Below, piece by piece: positions 50,659-57,963 of a DNA stretch of 57,963 nt (positions within the stretch are counted from its first letter, which is position 1; each line of letters starts with the position of its first letter). Origin of the DNA: DATMQA01 sp035566895 (GTDB taxonomy: Bacteria; Verrucomicrobiota; Verrucomicrobiia; Limisphaerales; UBA8199). The notes below the pieces were generated by a model. That model saw only the letters and a program-made list of their open reading frames with translations, ran no database searches and was not told the DNA's origin. The stretch is taken from assembly GCA_035566895.1 (NCBI GenBank), contig DATMQA010000219.1, positions 1-57,963 on the forward strand, written 5' to 3'. The translations under genes and the position numbers were made by a program.

Positions 50659-52131
50659 GTGAGCTTTCCGATCACGTGCCAACGACATTGCTGGCCAAAC
50701 CCAACTTCGCCGCGGGCGGTTCAAGCCCTGGGAACATTCCTGACGCTCTGCGTGCGGTTGGCTGCGACGGATGGTCCGGATGAGGATTGGCCCAGGTTCC
50801 TCGGCCCGGACGGCAACAATACTTCCGCTGAAACCGGCCTGCTCGACAAATGGCCCGCCAAGGGCCTTCCGCTCGTCTGGGAAAAGGAAATCGGCGCCGG
50901 CTACAGCGCGCTGTCCGTGCGCCACCCCTACCTGGTCCTGCACCACCGGGTCAAAGATCAGGAAATCGTCGAGGCCTTCGAGACCGCCAACGGCAACCCG
51001 GTCTGGCGGTACGCTTACGCGTCCAGCTTTGTTGATCCGTTCGGCTATAACAACGGCCCACGTTGCACTCCCCTGCTGACCTCAAACCGCTGCTACACGT
51101 TCGGCGCCGATGGCAAGCTGGTGTGCCTGGACCTCCAGACCGGCCGACTCATCTGGCAGCGTGAGACGGCCAAGGAATGGAACGTGCCCGAGCCCTTCTT
51201 CGGTGTGGGAAGCACACCCTTGCTGGAAGGGGACAAGCTGATCGTGATGGCTGGGGGCCAGCCGAATTCGGGGGTCGTGGCCCTCGACGCGGGCACCGGC
51301 AAGACCCTTTGGGAGAACGTCGGCAAAACGAATTGGGACGGTATGCGTGCCATCGGCTGGCGTGGGGAACCAACGTACCGCTGGACCGGCGAGGAAAAGC
51401 AGGCCAGTTATTCCTCTCCCGTGGCCGCGACGATCCATGGCCGACGACATATTCTCTGCCTCATGCGCCAGGGGCTGGTTTCGCTTAATCCAACCAACGG
51501 CGAGATTTACTTCAGTCGCTGGTTTCAATCCCCGGTGAATGAGTCGGTCAACGCGATGTGCCCCGTCGTGCGGGAAGATTTGGTGCTGCTCTCCGGCGCT
51601 TATTATCGTATCGGCAGCGTGCTGCTGCGCATCAAACCAGACGGCCGGTCGTACGAAGAGGTGTGGCGCAGCCCGAGGCAACCATTCGAGCGCGAGTCGG
51701 AGACGGGGAGTTTAACACCGCCGGTTCTCGAGGTGCACTGGAACACGCCCGTGCTGCACGACGGTTACCTTTACGCGTTCAGCGGACGCAACGAGACGGA
51801 CGCGACTTTCCGGTGTGTCGAGTTTAAGAGCGGCCAACTGATGTGGAGCCGGGATGAGCGTTGGCGCTCACACAGCTCACTTCCACCATCGGTCTATGGC
51901 CGCGGCTCTGCCATTTTGGCGGACGGCAAACTAATCGTGCTGGGAGAAGGTGGAAAACTGGGTTTGTTCGCCTTGAACCCGAAGCAGTCGGAGGAAACCT
52001 GTTCCTGGCAGGTACCTCAACTGCACTACCCGTGCTGGACGGCCCCGGTGCTCTCGCACAAAAGGCTCTACTTGCGCAGCGAAGACCGGTTGCTTTGCTT
52101 TGATTTAAGCCGCCAGAACCAAGGGCGTTAG
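50659..52131 (+). CDS. Secreted PQQ-like propeller protein (array member 3)
   Basis: 490 residues from a GTG at 50659, the only start giving an export-like hydrophobic stretch (ALGTFLTLCVRLAATDG). The cap is DWPRFLGPDGNNTSAETGLL, a slightly deviant form. About eight blades follow, including VPEPFFGVGSTPLLEGDKLI and YNNGPRCTPLLTSNRCYTFG, and the closing strand RLYLRSEDRLLCFDLS. Start choice is the weakest point; the gene itself is clear. Confidence 0.88.
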   Translation: MSFPITCQRHCWPNPTSPRAVQALGTFLTLCVRLAATDGPDEDWPRFLGPDGNNTSAETGLLDKWPAKGLPLVWEKEIGAGYSALSVRHPYLVLHHRVKDQEIVEAFETANGNPVWRYAYASSFVDPFGYNNGPRCTPLLTSNRCYTFGADGKLVCLDLQTGRLIWQRETAKEWNVPEPFFGVGSTPLLEGDKLIVMAGGQPNSGVVALDAGTGKTLWENVGKTNWDGMRAIGWRGEPTYRWTGEEKQASYSSPVAATIHGRRHILCLMRQGLVSLNPTNGEIYFSRWFQSPVNESVNAMCPVVREDLVLLSGAYYRIGSVLLRIKPDGRSYEEVWRSPRQPFERESETGSLTPPVLEVHWNTPVLHDGYLYAFSGRNETDATFRCVEFKSGQLMWSRDERWRSHSSLPPSVYGRGSAILADGKLIVLGEGGKLGLFALNPKQSEETCSWQVPQLHYPCWTAPVLSHKRLYLRSEDRLLCFDLSRQNQGR

Positions 52132-52213
52132 ACTTTGGGCCTCCGGCGCCCTTAAGTGAAAGATACCCACGCGCGGTCTTGCCTGGCGGACGCGGGCCAG
52201 TATCATCGGGCTT

Positions 52214-53578
52214 ATGTTCTCCTTGCCCATCAGCATGAACAGGAACACTTCCATATTCGCAACCATCGGCCTGTCCGTCGGCTTGAACTCGCCGGCCGCG
52301 CCCGCGCCGGAGGCCAACTGGCCGCAGTTCCGGGGGGTGGGTGCGCGGGGCGTAGCGGCCGATGCCAGACTGCCGGAGCATTGGTCTGCAACTGAAAATG
52401 TGGCGTGGAAAACGGAGGTGCCTGGTCGCGGTTGGTCGTCGCCGATTGTGTGGGGCGACCGAGTGTTTCTCACGACGGCGGTAAGTTCGGGCGAGCCCGA
52501 GCCACCGAAGAAGGGGCTCTATATGGGTGGCGAGCGACCGAACGCACCGCGTCCCGAACACGAGTGGAAGGTAGTGTGCCTCGATTTGGCCTCGGGCAAA
52601 ATGCGATGGGAACGAGTCGTGCAGCGGGCGGAGCCGGTGGGGCCGCGTCACCTCAAGAACAGTTACGCCTCGGAGACGCCGGTCACGGACGGCGAGCGCG
52701 TATACTGCTATTTCGGCAACGTAGGCGTGTTTTGCCTTGATTTGGACGGCCACCCGGTTTGGTCCAAGGCGCTTGAACCGCACAAGACGCGCTACGGCTG
52801 GGGCACGGCCGCGTCGCCGGTGCTGCATCGTGATAGGCTCTATCTGGTCAGCGACAACGATGAGCAGTCCTACCTGCTCGCACTGGATAAGCGCACCGGC
52901 AGGGAGATCTGGCGAGTGGACCGTGATGAAAAAAGCAACTGGTCCACGCCTTATGTGTGGGAGAACCCACAGCGCTCGGAGATCGTCACGGCCGGCACCG
53001 GGAAGGTGCGCTCCTACGACCTGGACGGGAAGCTTCTCTGGTGGTTCAAGGGCATGTCGAGCATTACCATCGCCACTCCGTATGCCGAGCAGGATTTGCT
53101 GTATGTGAGCTCCGGGTTCGTAGGGGATCGAGCGCGGCCGCTGTACGCGGTCCGCCCAGGCGGCAGCAGTGATATTTCCCTGCAACCGGGCGAGACGAAT
53201 AACGCCGCCATTGCCTGGTGCCAGCCGGTCGCCGCGCCTTACAACCCGACCACGCTGGTCTATGATCAGAGGCTCTATGTGCTTTACGATCGCGGGCTCT
53301 TGAGCGCTCACAACGCGCGGACCGGCCAGATCCTTTTCGACCGGGAACGCCTGCCGGAAGGGCTGCATTTCACGGCATCTCCCTGGGCCTACCATGGGCG
53401 TGTGTTCTGCCTCAATGAAGATGGCGTCACCTTCGTGGTGCGCGCTGGCAACCGGTTCGAGTTGCTTCATACCAACAAGCTGGCCGATGACGACATGTGC
53501 ATGGCTACCCCGGCCCTGGCCGGTGACCGCCTGCTTATCCGGACCGCGGTTCGGCTGTATTGCATTCGAACTCCGTGA
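52214..53578 (+). CDS. Secreted PQQ-like propeller protein (array member 4)
   Basis: 454 residues from the ATG at 52214; the in-frame ATG at 52235 is also possible. A short hydrophobic N-terminus (IFATIGLSVGLNSPAAPAP) precedes the cap NWPQFRGVGARGVAADARLP. The blades carry YLLALDKRTGREIWRVDRDE and VYCYFGNVGVFCLDLDGHPV. The protein ends RLLIRTAVRLYCIRTP. It is the last gene of the plus-strand array and is convergent with the membrane-anchored propeller gene, 49 bases away. Confidence 0.89.
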   Translation: MFSLPISMNRNTSIFATIGLSVGLNSPAAPAPEANWPQFRGVGARGVAADARLPEHWSATENVAWKTEVPGRGWSSPIVWGDRVFLTTAVSSGEPEPPKKGLYMGGERPNAPRPEHEWKVVCLDLASGKMRWERVVQRAEPVGPRHLKNSYASETPVTDGERVYCYFGNVGVFCLDLDGHPVWSKALEPHKTRYGWGTAASPVLHRDRLYLVSDNDEQSYLLALDKRTGREIWRVDRDEKSNWSTPYVWENPQRSEIVTAGTGKVRSYDLDGKLLWWFKGMSSITIATPYAEQDLLYVSSGFVGDRARPLYAVRPGGSSDISLQPGETNNAAIAWCQPVAAPYNPTTLVYDQRLYVLYDRGLLSAHNARTGQILFDRERLPEGLHFTASPWAYHGRVFCLNEDGVTFVVRAGNRFELLHTNKLADDDMCMATPALAGDRLLIRTAVRLYCIRTP

Positions 53579-53627
53579 AAAACTATTTCAAATCGGGCGT
53601 GCGGACTGATGATGATACGCTTGCCGT

Positions 53628-55409
53628 TCATGGGCTGCGGATTTCCCACAAGTTGGTCAGGCCGCGCAGGACGATGCCGTTTTGCACAAACGCCGGGCTG
53701 GCGTGGAACGAGTCGCCCATCTCCGTGCGGAACAGCTCGTGGAATTGCCGCGTGGCCTCGACCACAATCGCGGTTCCTTTCTGGCTGAAAAGGTACAGCC
53801 GGTTTGCGGCCAGGCCCGGTGAGGCGTGGAATTCCATTTCGAAATCATGCTCCCATTGTTTTTTTCCATCCTTTGTGTCAAAGGCAGTCAGCAGGCCGGA
53901 CGACGTCAGGGTGAAGATGAGTTCGCCGTTGCTCACTGGACTGGTAATGTCGGGGATATTTTCCTCCGCAGTCCAAATCACATGGGTTTTGGTGACATCG
54001 CCCTGCCCGTCCGGTCGAATGGCCAGCAGTTTGTTGGAGGGATCGATGACGAACAGCATGCCGGCAACAAAAATGGGCGACGGCAACACTTCCCCGCTGA
54101 GGCAATCGACCCGCCACAGTTCCGTGCCGTCTGCCGCCGCGTAGCCGATAACCCAGGGTACCGCGAGCGTAATCACCTGCGCTTTGCCTGCCGCCTCGAT
54201 GACGATGGGCGAGGCCCAGGAACTGGGGACTTTGCGCGGGCGCTGCCACACTACCTGACCGGTGCTCCCGTCGAGGGCATAGAGCCTGGACCTGCCCTCC
54301 TCACTCTCGCCCTGGTCGAGCTGGACGATGAGCCGGCCTTGCCACGTGGCCAACGACGTGGCGTGACCGTACGGGTTCTTCAGAGGGCCAAAACTTTTTG
54401 ACCAGACGAGCTTGCCCTCGAGCGTGAATGCAGCGAGAGCGCCATTGGCGAACATCGCGTAAACGCGCTGGCCATCGGTGGCCATAGTCGCCGCGGCAAT
54501 TCCGCTAGTCTCCGGCACCTCGGGGGCCTTGGGCGGGCTGCCGGGAACATTAACCACCGCTTGCCGCCAGAGGCTTTCGCCGGTCTGCGCGTTGAAGCAA
54601 AGGACCTCAGGCTGGCTGGAATCGCCACCCGACAAAAAGACGCGGGCATCCCACACGATCGGCGAGCCGAAACCGCCGGCCGGCACGGCCCTTTTCCAGC
54701 CGAGCCCCGAGCCGGCTTGCGTGTCCCACTTAACAGGTGCATTCGTGAACGCGGACCGCCCACTGCCATCCGCACCGCGGAAACGGGGCCAGTTTCGCTC
54801 GAGTTCCGCAAGTGACGCGAAGTCAACGGCCGCAAGAGCTGCGGCGGCCGGACTCACCACTTTCGCAAGCTTTGGAGCTGCTTCGGGAAAAGGCGTGCTC
54901 CGACCAAGACTCAATATGAAGAGCACGGCGCCAATGGCCGCGCCGCTGGCGGCGACCGACCAACGGGCTTTGGTGGCGGCGCGCGCGGCTCGTTCTTGAG
55001 GGGAATCCGACTTGCGTTCGGGTCGAGGGCGGCGATTCTCCAGGCGCGCCACCTGATACATAGCAAAGAGGAACACAACGATGCCGCCGACCACCAACCA
55101 GGCACCCGACCTGACGCGCGCCAACTGGCGGAAGTGCTGCTGGCGGAGCCGCAAATCAACTTCACGGAGGCTTTGCTTTTTCTGTTCGTCGGCCGGGTTG
55201 AGCCGCAGTTCTTCCTTGTATTGTTTGAGCTGAGGGGATTGCAACGGAGCGTTCAACTGGGTCTGGATGTGACTCAAAAGCATCGCCAGGCCCACCAGGA
55301 CGGAGAAGGCACCGGCGACCCACGCCGTCATTCGCCAGCTCAGCAGGGCCGTTGCACCTAGGTTTTCGTGCGAGCGAGCGACAGGTGCGGTTTGGGGGGT
55401 GATGGACAT
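53628..55409 (-). CDS. Membrane-anchored PQQ-like propeller protein of the redox operon
   Basis: 593 residues. Unlike the other propellers it has no simple signal peptide but three membrane segments in the first 175 residues (WVAGAFSVLVGLAMLLSHI, AWLVVGGIVVFLFAMYQVA, AASGAAIGAVLFILSLG) with a Gln/Lys/Leu-rich helix between the first two. The propeller then starts with the cap NWPRFRGADGSGRSAFTNAP and runs to LTNLWEIRSP. It follows the NapH-like gene by four bases and so belongs to the NHL-ferredoxin-NapH operon, where it may be the substrate- or cofactor-facing part. No haem motif is seen. Confidence 0.89.
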   Translation of the reverse strand: MSITPQTAPVARSHENLGATALLSWRMTAWVAGAFSVLVGLAMLLSHIQTQLNAPLQSPQLKQYKEELRLNPADEQKKQSLREVDLRLRQQHFRQLARVRSGAWLVVGGIVVFLFAMYQVARLENRRPRPERKSDSPQERAARAATKARWSVAASGAAIGAVLFILSLGRSTPFPEAAPKLAKVVSPAAAALAAVDFASLAELERNWPRFRGADGSGRSAFTNAPVKWDTQAGSGLGWKRAVPAGGFGSPIVWDARVFLSGGDSSQPEVLCFNAQTGESLWRQAVVNVPGSPPKAPEVPETSGIAAATMATDGQRVYAMFANGALAAFTLEGKLVWSKSFGPLKNPYGHATSLATWQGRLIVQLDQGESEEGRSRLYALDGSTGQVVWQRPRKVPSSWASPIVIEAAGKAQVITLAVPWVIGYAAADGTELWRVDCLSGEVLPSPIFVAGMLFVIDPSNKLLAIRPDGQGDVTKTHVIWTAEENIPDITSPVSNGELIFTLTSSGLLTAFDTKDGKKQWEHDFEMEFHASPGLAANRLYLFSQKGTAIVVEATRQFHELFRTEMGDSFHASPAFVQNGIVLRGLTNLWEIRSP

Positions 55410-55413
55410 CGGT

Positions 55414-56814
55414 TTAAACCGAGCGCAGGTCCCCGCTCGCCCCCGGCGCCGCGCCAGCCGTCGCCACGACTCGCCTGCTCACACGCTCTCGCGGGCAGTA
55501 CTCGAAGCACCGGGCGCAAGCAAAGCAGCCGCCGTGTTCCGGCTCGTAATCGGTCCGCGGGCGGCGGACGGACACGCTGACCAACTTCGCGCCGATGACC
55601 AGCCCCACCCAGGCACCTAAAATCCAGCCGCCGAGAGTAAACTGCCGGCGGATTCCGGCCGCGGCGCTCAGAATCTCTGTCGGCGCCAGTTGCACGCGTG
55701 ACAGCGCCAGGTCCTCGACTGAGGGCAGTTCGCCCTTTGAACTTTGCGCTTCAGATTTCGGTGACTTCGCTTGCCCGCGGACTAGCCGCTCCGCCAGGCT
55801 CACGGTCGGATGCAACCGCGAGGCAGGAAGGCTGAACTGGCGGCCCAGGCCGGCGCCCACGGCCACGAGCACCGGCACAAGCGCCAGCAGCCAGACCAAA
55901 CGCTTGCGGTCCTGGGCGAGAATTCGCGCATCCGGAATCGCAGGTTCGGGTTCGCTAATCGCACCTGTGGGGCAGGCGACTTCGCATACCCGGCAGTGAA
56001 CGCAGTGGTCCGGGGTTACGGTCACGCGCCACTTCGCGGCCACGGCGCACAGCTTCAGCAGCGCGCCGTACGGACATAGAAAACGGCAGAAAGGCCGGCA
56101 CACAAAAACACCGAGCAACAACAGCCCAGCTCCGGCGAGGACCATCGAAATCCGCCCGCCCAGGCGGAAGAGCGGCACGAATGGATCGTACTGGCAGAAG
56201 AGAAAAGCGCTTCCGGTCGCGGCGAATAGCACGCCCGCTCCCAGGTAAACGAAGGGCAGCACGCTCAGGCCATGTTCGAGCCAGGCCGGCACGTTCAAGG
56301 GTTTGAGCAAGACCAAGTCCTGCAAGGCGCCATGCGGACAGACGCCCGCGCAGAAAAGCCGCCCAGCAAAAAGCGCAAATAAAAGCGGCAATACGAAAAA
56401 CGCGGCCACGGTGATGGGCAGGCCGTAGCCGCGGTCGGCGATGGCCAGCGCAACGTTCTGCACGGAACCGATCGAGCAAATGCAACCCCTTCGCCAAAAG
56501 CCGAAATATAGCAGCGAGAAAATCGAGAGGGCCATCAGCCCCTTGCGCGAACGCTGTTTGAGCACCAGCCAACCCGCCAGCGCCAGAGACGCGGCCAATA
56601 CTGCGAGATCGAGGTATTGCAGCACCGGTGCGCGTGGCGGGGGCGTCGTGGTGAGCGGCAATTTGTGGCCGCCCTCGAAATCCGGCGGCTGAAACCTCTG
56701 CTCAGCCCCGGCGACGAAACAGCAGAGGACCGCCAGGACAAGCACCAGGAAGCCCGAAACCAAGCGCGGAGGTATTCCCCGTTTCTGGATTTGGAATGGT
56801 GAATCCGGACACAT
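55414..56814 (-). CDS. NapH/NosR-like polyferredoxin membrane protein
   Basis: 466 residues with about six membrane segments. Two membrane-embedded cysteine motifs (GRLFCAGVCPHGALQDL and CRPFCRFLCPYGALLKL) are the double C-x3-C-P of NapH/NosR/RdxA-type quinol-linked proteins. Another CICS motif lies in WRRGCICSIGSVQN. A [4Fe-4S] motif HCVHCRVCEVACPTGAI follows, and a C-terminal GCFACARCFEYCPRER gives a second. It should carry electrons from the quinone pool across the membrane. A stretch near residue 350 (QAKSPKSEAQSSKGE) is encoded by heptamer-like DNA and is probably a disordered insert. It starts one base after the ferredoxin stop. Confidence 0.9.
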   Translation of the reverse strand: MCPDSPFQIQKRGIPPRLVSGFLVLVLAVLCCFVAGAEQRFQPPDFEGGHKLPLTTTPPPRAPVLQYLDLAVLAASLALAGWLVLKQRSRKGLMALSIFSLLYFGFWRRGCICSIGSVQNVALAIADRGYGLPITVAAFFVLPLLFALFAGRLFCAGVCPHGALQDLVLLKPLNVPAWLEHGLSVLPFVYLGAGVLFAATGSAFLFCQYDPFVPLFRLGGRISMVLAGAGLLLLGVFVCRPFCRFLCPYGALLKLCAVAAKWRVTVTPDHCVHCRVCEVACPTGAISEPEPAIPDARILAQDRKRLVWLLALVPVLVAVGAGLGRQFSLPASRLHPTVSLAERLVRGQAKSPKSEAQSSKGELPSVEDLALSRVQLAPTEILSAAAGIRRQFTLGGWILGAWVGLVIGAKLVSVSVRRPRTDYEPEHGGCFACARCFEYCPRERVSRRVVATAGAAPGASGDLRSV

Positions 56815-56815
56815 C

Positions 56816-57397
56816 TCAAGCCTCGATGGTTTTCAGCAGGTAAGGCTGAGTCGCCGGCACACGGCGGAACGCGTCGCCGGGACAGGCTTTGGCGATCGCG
56901 CATTGGTTGCAGTTGACGCAGCGGTCGTGGCGGACCTGGAGGAAAAGGGAGCCGTTGCCAAAACGAACACAGCCTTCGACGCATTTGGCGCAACCGATGC
57001 ACAGCCGCTCATCAATCGTGTATTCGTAGTAAGGGTCTTCGACGAAGGTGCGCTGGATTGCGCCGGTGGGGCACAACTGGTTCTCGGCGCCGGTGTTGAG
57101 GTCGTTGGGTTCCGGCTCAAAATAGGCCGTGCAAAGCTGGCAATAGCCGCAAATGGCGTAAGCCTGCACGCACTTCACGGCGGATTGCTCCAGGACGCAG
57201 TGCGTCGAGCAGTTGCCGCACCGCAGGCATTTCTCAGGGTCAATTTGCCAGACCGTTCCGCGGGCAACGCCGCGGCGGGCGAGTCCGGCGAACAAGCCTG
57301 CGAGACCGGTCGCGGCGGCGGCGCGCACGCCGGCGCGCAGAAACTGCCGGCGCGCGACCGGCTTCGGGCGCTCATTGTGTTCGCTCGCTTCGTTCAT
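56816..57397 (-). CDS. Tat-exported four-cluster ferredoxin (NapG/MauM-like)
   Basis: 193 residues. A twin-arginine signal (ARRQFLRAGVRAAAATGLAG) predicts folded export to the periplasm. Four cysteine groups follow: CLRCGNCSTHC, CGYCQLC with a distal CPTGAI, CIGCAKCVEGC and CVNCNQCAIAKACPG, enough for four [4Fe-4S] clusters as in NapG/MauM. It overlaps the NHL gene by four bases (ATGA) and precedes the NapH-like gene by one. Together with that protein it should form a quinol-to-periplasm electron route. Confidence 0.92.
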   Translation of the reverse strand: MNEASEHNERPKPVARRQFLRAGVRAAAATGLAGLFAGLARRGVARGTVWQIDPEKCLRCGNCSTHCVLEQSAVKCVQAYAICGYCQLCTAYFEPEPNDLNTGAENQLCPTGAIQRTFVEDPYYEYTIDERLCIGCAKCVEGCVRFGNGSLFLQVRHDRCVNCNQCAIAKACPGDAFRRVPATQPYLLKTIEA

Positions 57398-57963
57398 GCG
57401 CCCGCCGGGTTGCGTTCCATCACCCGAGTCTCGCCGGTCACCAGATCAAGGATGTAGATGCGGCCTTTCGAGTCCGCAACGCCATCGAGCCCGCCAAGCG
57501 TGCAATCGTTTGGGCCGCAGACCTTCGCGTTGTCTGCAAACGATTCCGCCCCGGCAACCACCGAATCGAAGGCGCCATTCGAGGTGTACACCTTCACCCG
57601 GGGAATCCCCTTCTCGAGGGTGACGACCCGGCCATCCGGCAGCAGCGTGAGGTTGATGGGATTGCAGCAACCGCAGAAGTTTTCGATGGCCCAGCCCGGG
57701 GTTCCCCACGCGAATTCAAGGTCACCGTCGAACGTGTAGGTCTCGACGCAGTGCCGGCCGGGATTGGCCACGCGCAGCAAACCATCGCGCGCGATTTCCA
57801 CGTCAAAGAAAGGGCTGGGAATGATCAGGCCGGGAATGTTTCGAGCTTCATCCTTTTCACCGATACGCCCCTTCAGCCGGCCGGAGCGATCATACCGGTG
57901 GACGACGCGATTGCCGGCATCCGCCACAAAGACATCGGCTTCACTCACGGCGACACCGGTGAA
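57394..57963 (-). CDS. NHL-repeat beta-propeller protein, N-terminus outside the window
   Basis: The frame is open to the right edge and shows about 189 residues; the start is not in the window (the visible edge reads FTGVAVSEADVFVADAGN). NHL-type blades are clear: VFVADAGNRVVHRYDRSG, LLRVANPGRHCVETYTFDG, ILDLVTGETRVMERNPAG. An internal ENFCGCCNPINLTLLPDGR cysteine pair is notable. It is the first visible gene of the redox operon, and its stop overlaps the ferredoxin start by four bases. Confidence 0.87.
   Translation of the reverse strand, partial: FTGVAVSEADVFVADAGNRVVHRYDRSGRLKGRIGEKDEARNIPGLIIPSPFFDVEIARDGLLRVANPGRHCVETYTFDGDLEFAWGTPGWAIENFCGCCNPINLTLLPDGRVVTLEKGIPRVKVYTSNGAFDSVVAGAESFADNAKVCGPNDCTLGGLDGVADSKGRIYILDLVTGETRVMERNPAGA

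Noticed and set aside
51824..53470. 548-codon minus-strand open frame spanning two propeller genes
   Set aside because: Crosses a gene boundary on the other strand, arginine/histidine-rich, no domain pattern; typical high-GC antisense frame.

Overview
The window looks like a chromosomal segment of a Verrucomicrobiota bacterium, probably of the Pedosphaera/Limisphaerales type. The reasons are high GC, a very large set of secreted PQQ-like beta-propeller proteins opening with a W-P-x-[WF]-R-G-P cap, a G-secretion-type prepilin-like protein with an H-x(9-10)-DG motif, an Uma2 protein, Kelch, NHL and YD-repeat secreted proteins, and many short repeat elements between genes. The taxonomic call is inference from gene content. 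No rRNA or marker gene is present to confirm it.

Left part (1-11.2 kb): a polytopic membrane protein runs off the left edge (minus strand), followed by a GltD-like NAD(P)H/FAD oxidoreductase and an Uma2-family protein (plus strand). A complete group 3d bidirectional NAD-linked [NiFe]-hydrogenase operon is on the minus strand in the order hoxE-F-U-Y-H plus the endopeptidase hoxW. HoxEFU is the NADH/diaphorase module, HoxYH the hydrogenase module, and HoxW processes HoxH. Large perfect or near-perfect inverted repeats sit in the hoxF/hoxU and hoxH/hoxW gaps. A secreted Kelch protein follows.

Middle (11.2-24.9 kb): a 2061-residue secreted YD/RHS protein is bracketed by a 69-bp direct repeat that is the 3' end of the neighbouring coiled-coil gene. 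Next come a truncated PQQ-propeller protein joined to a remnant of an unrelated gene, a 0.8-kb gene-poor stretch with a 42-bp minisatellite and 10-mer repeats, an ankyrin lipoprotein, a heptamer repeat array, an FHA-receiver-PATAN regulator and a tRNA-Thr(CGU).

Right part (25-58 kb): propeller genes dominate. One heads an operon with a family 4 glycosyltransferase and a LolD/FtsX-type ABC exporter. Two are divergent paralogues separated by a heptamer hairpin. Two more head an operon with a DUF3311 protein and a sodium:solute symporter. A ligase-aldehyde dehydrogenase-iron alcohol dehydrogenase operon could reduce a carboxylate to an alcohol or run in reverse. A cell-surface cluster (tandem-domain protein, prepilin-like protein, four propeller proteins in a row) converges on a minus-strand operon encoding an NHL propeller, a Tat-exported four-cluster ferredoxin, a NapH/NosR-like membrane polyferredoxin and a membrane-anchored propeller. 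That last operon is the best candidate here for an undescribed redox system.

A theme across the window is repeat DNA built on 7-nt units (CTGTGGA, CAAACAC, GTGAAAC, CGAAATC, TAATCAG families). Some arrays are intergenic, some lie in frame inside membrane-protein genes, and several are arranged as inverted pairs. Three further hairpin families (arms of 22-36 nt) all lie in gaps between co-directional operon genes.
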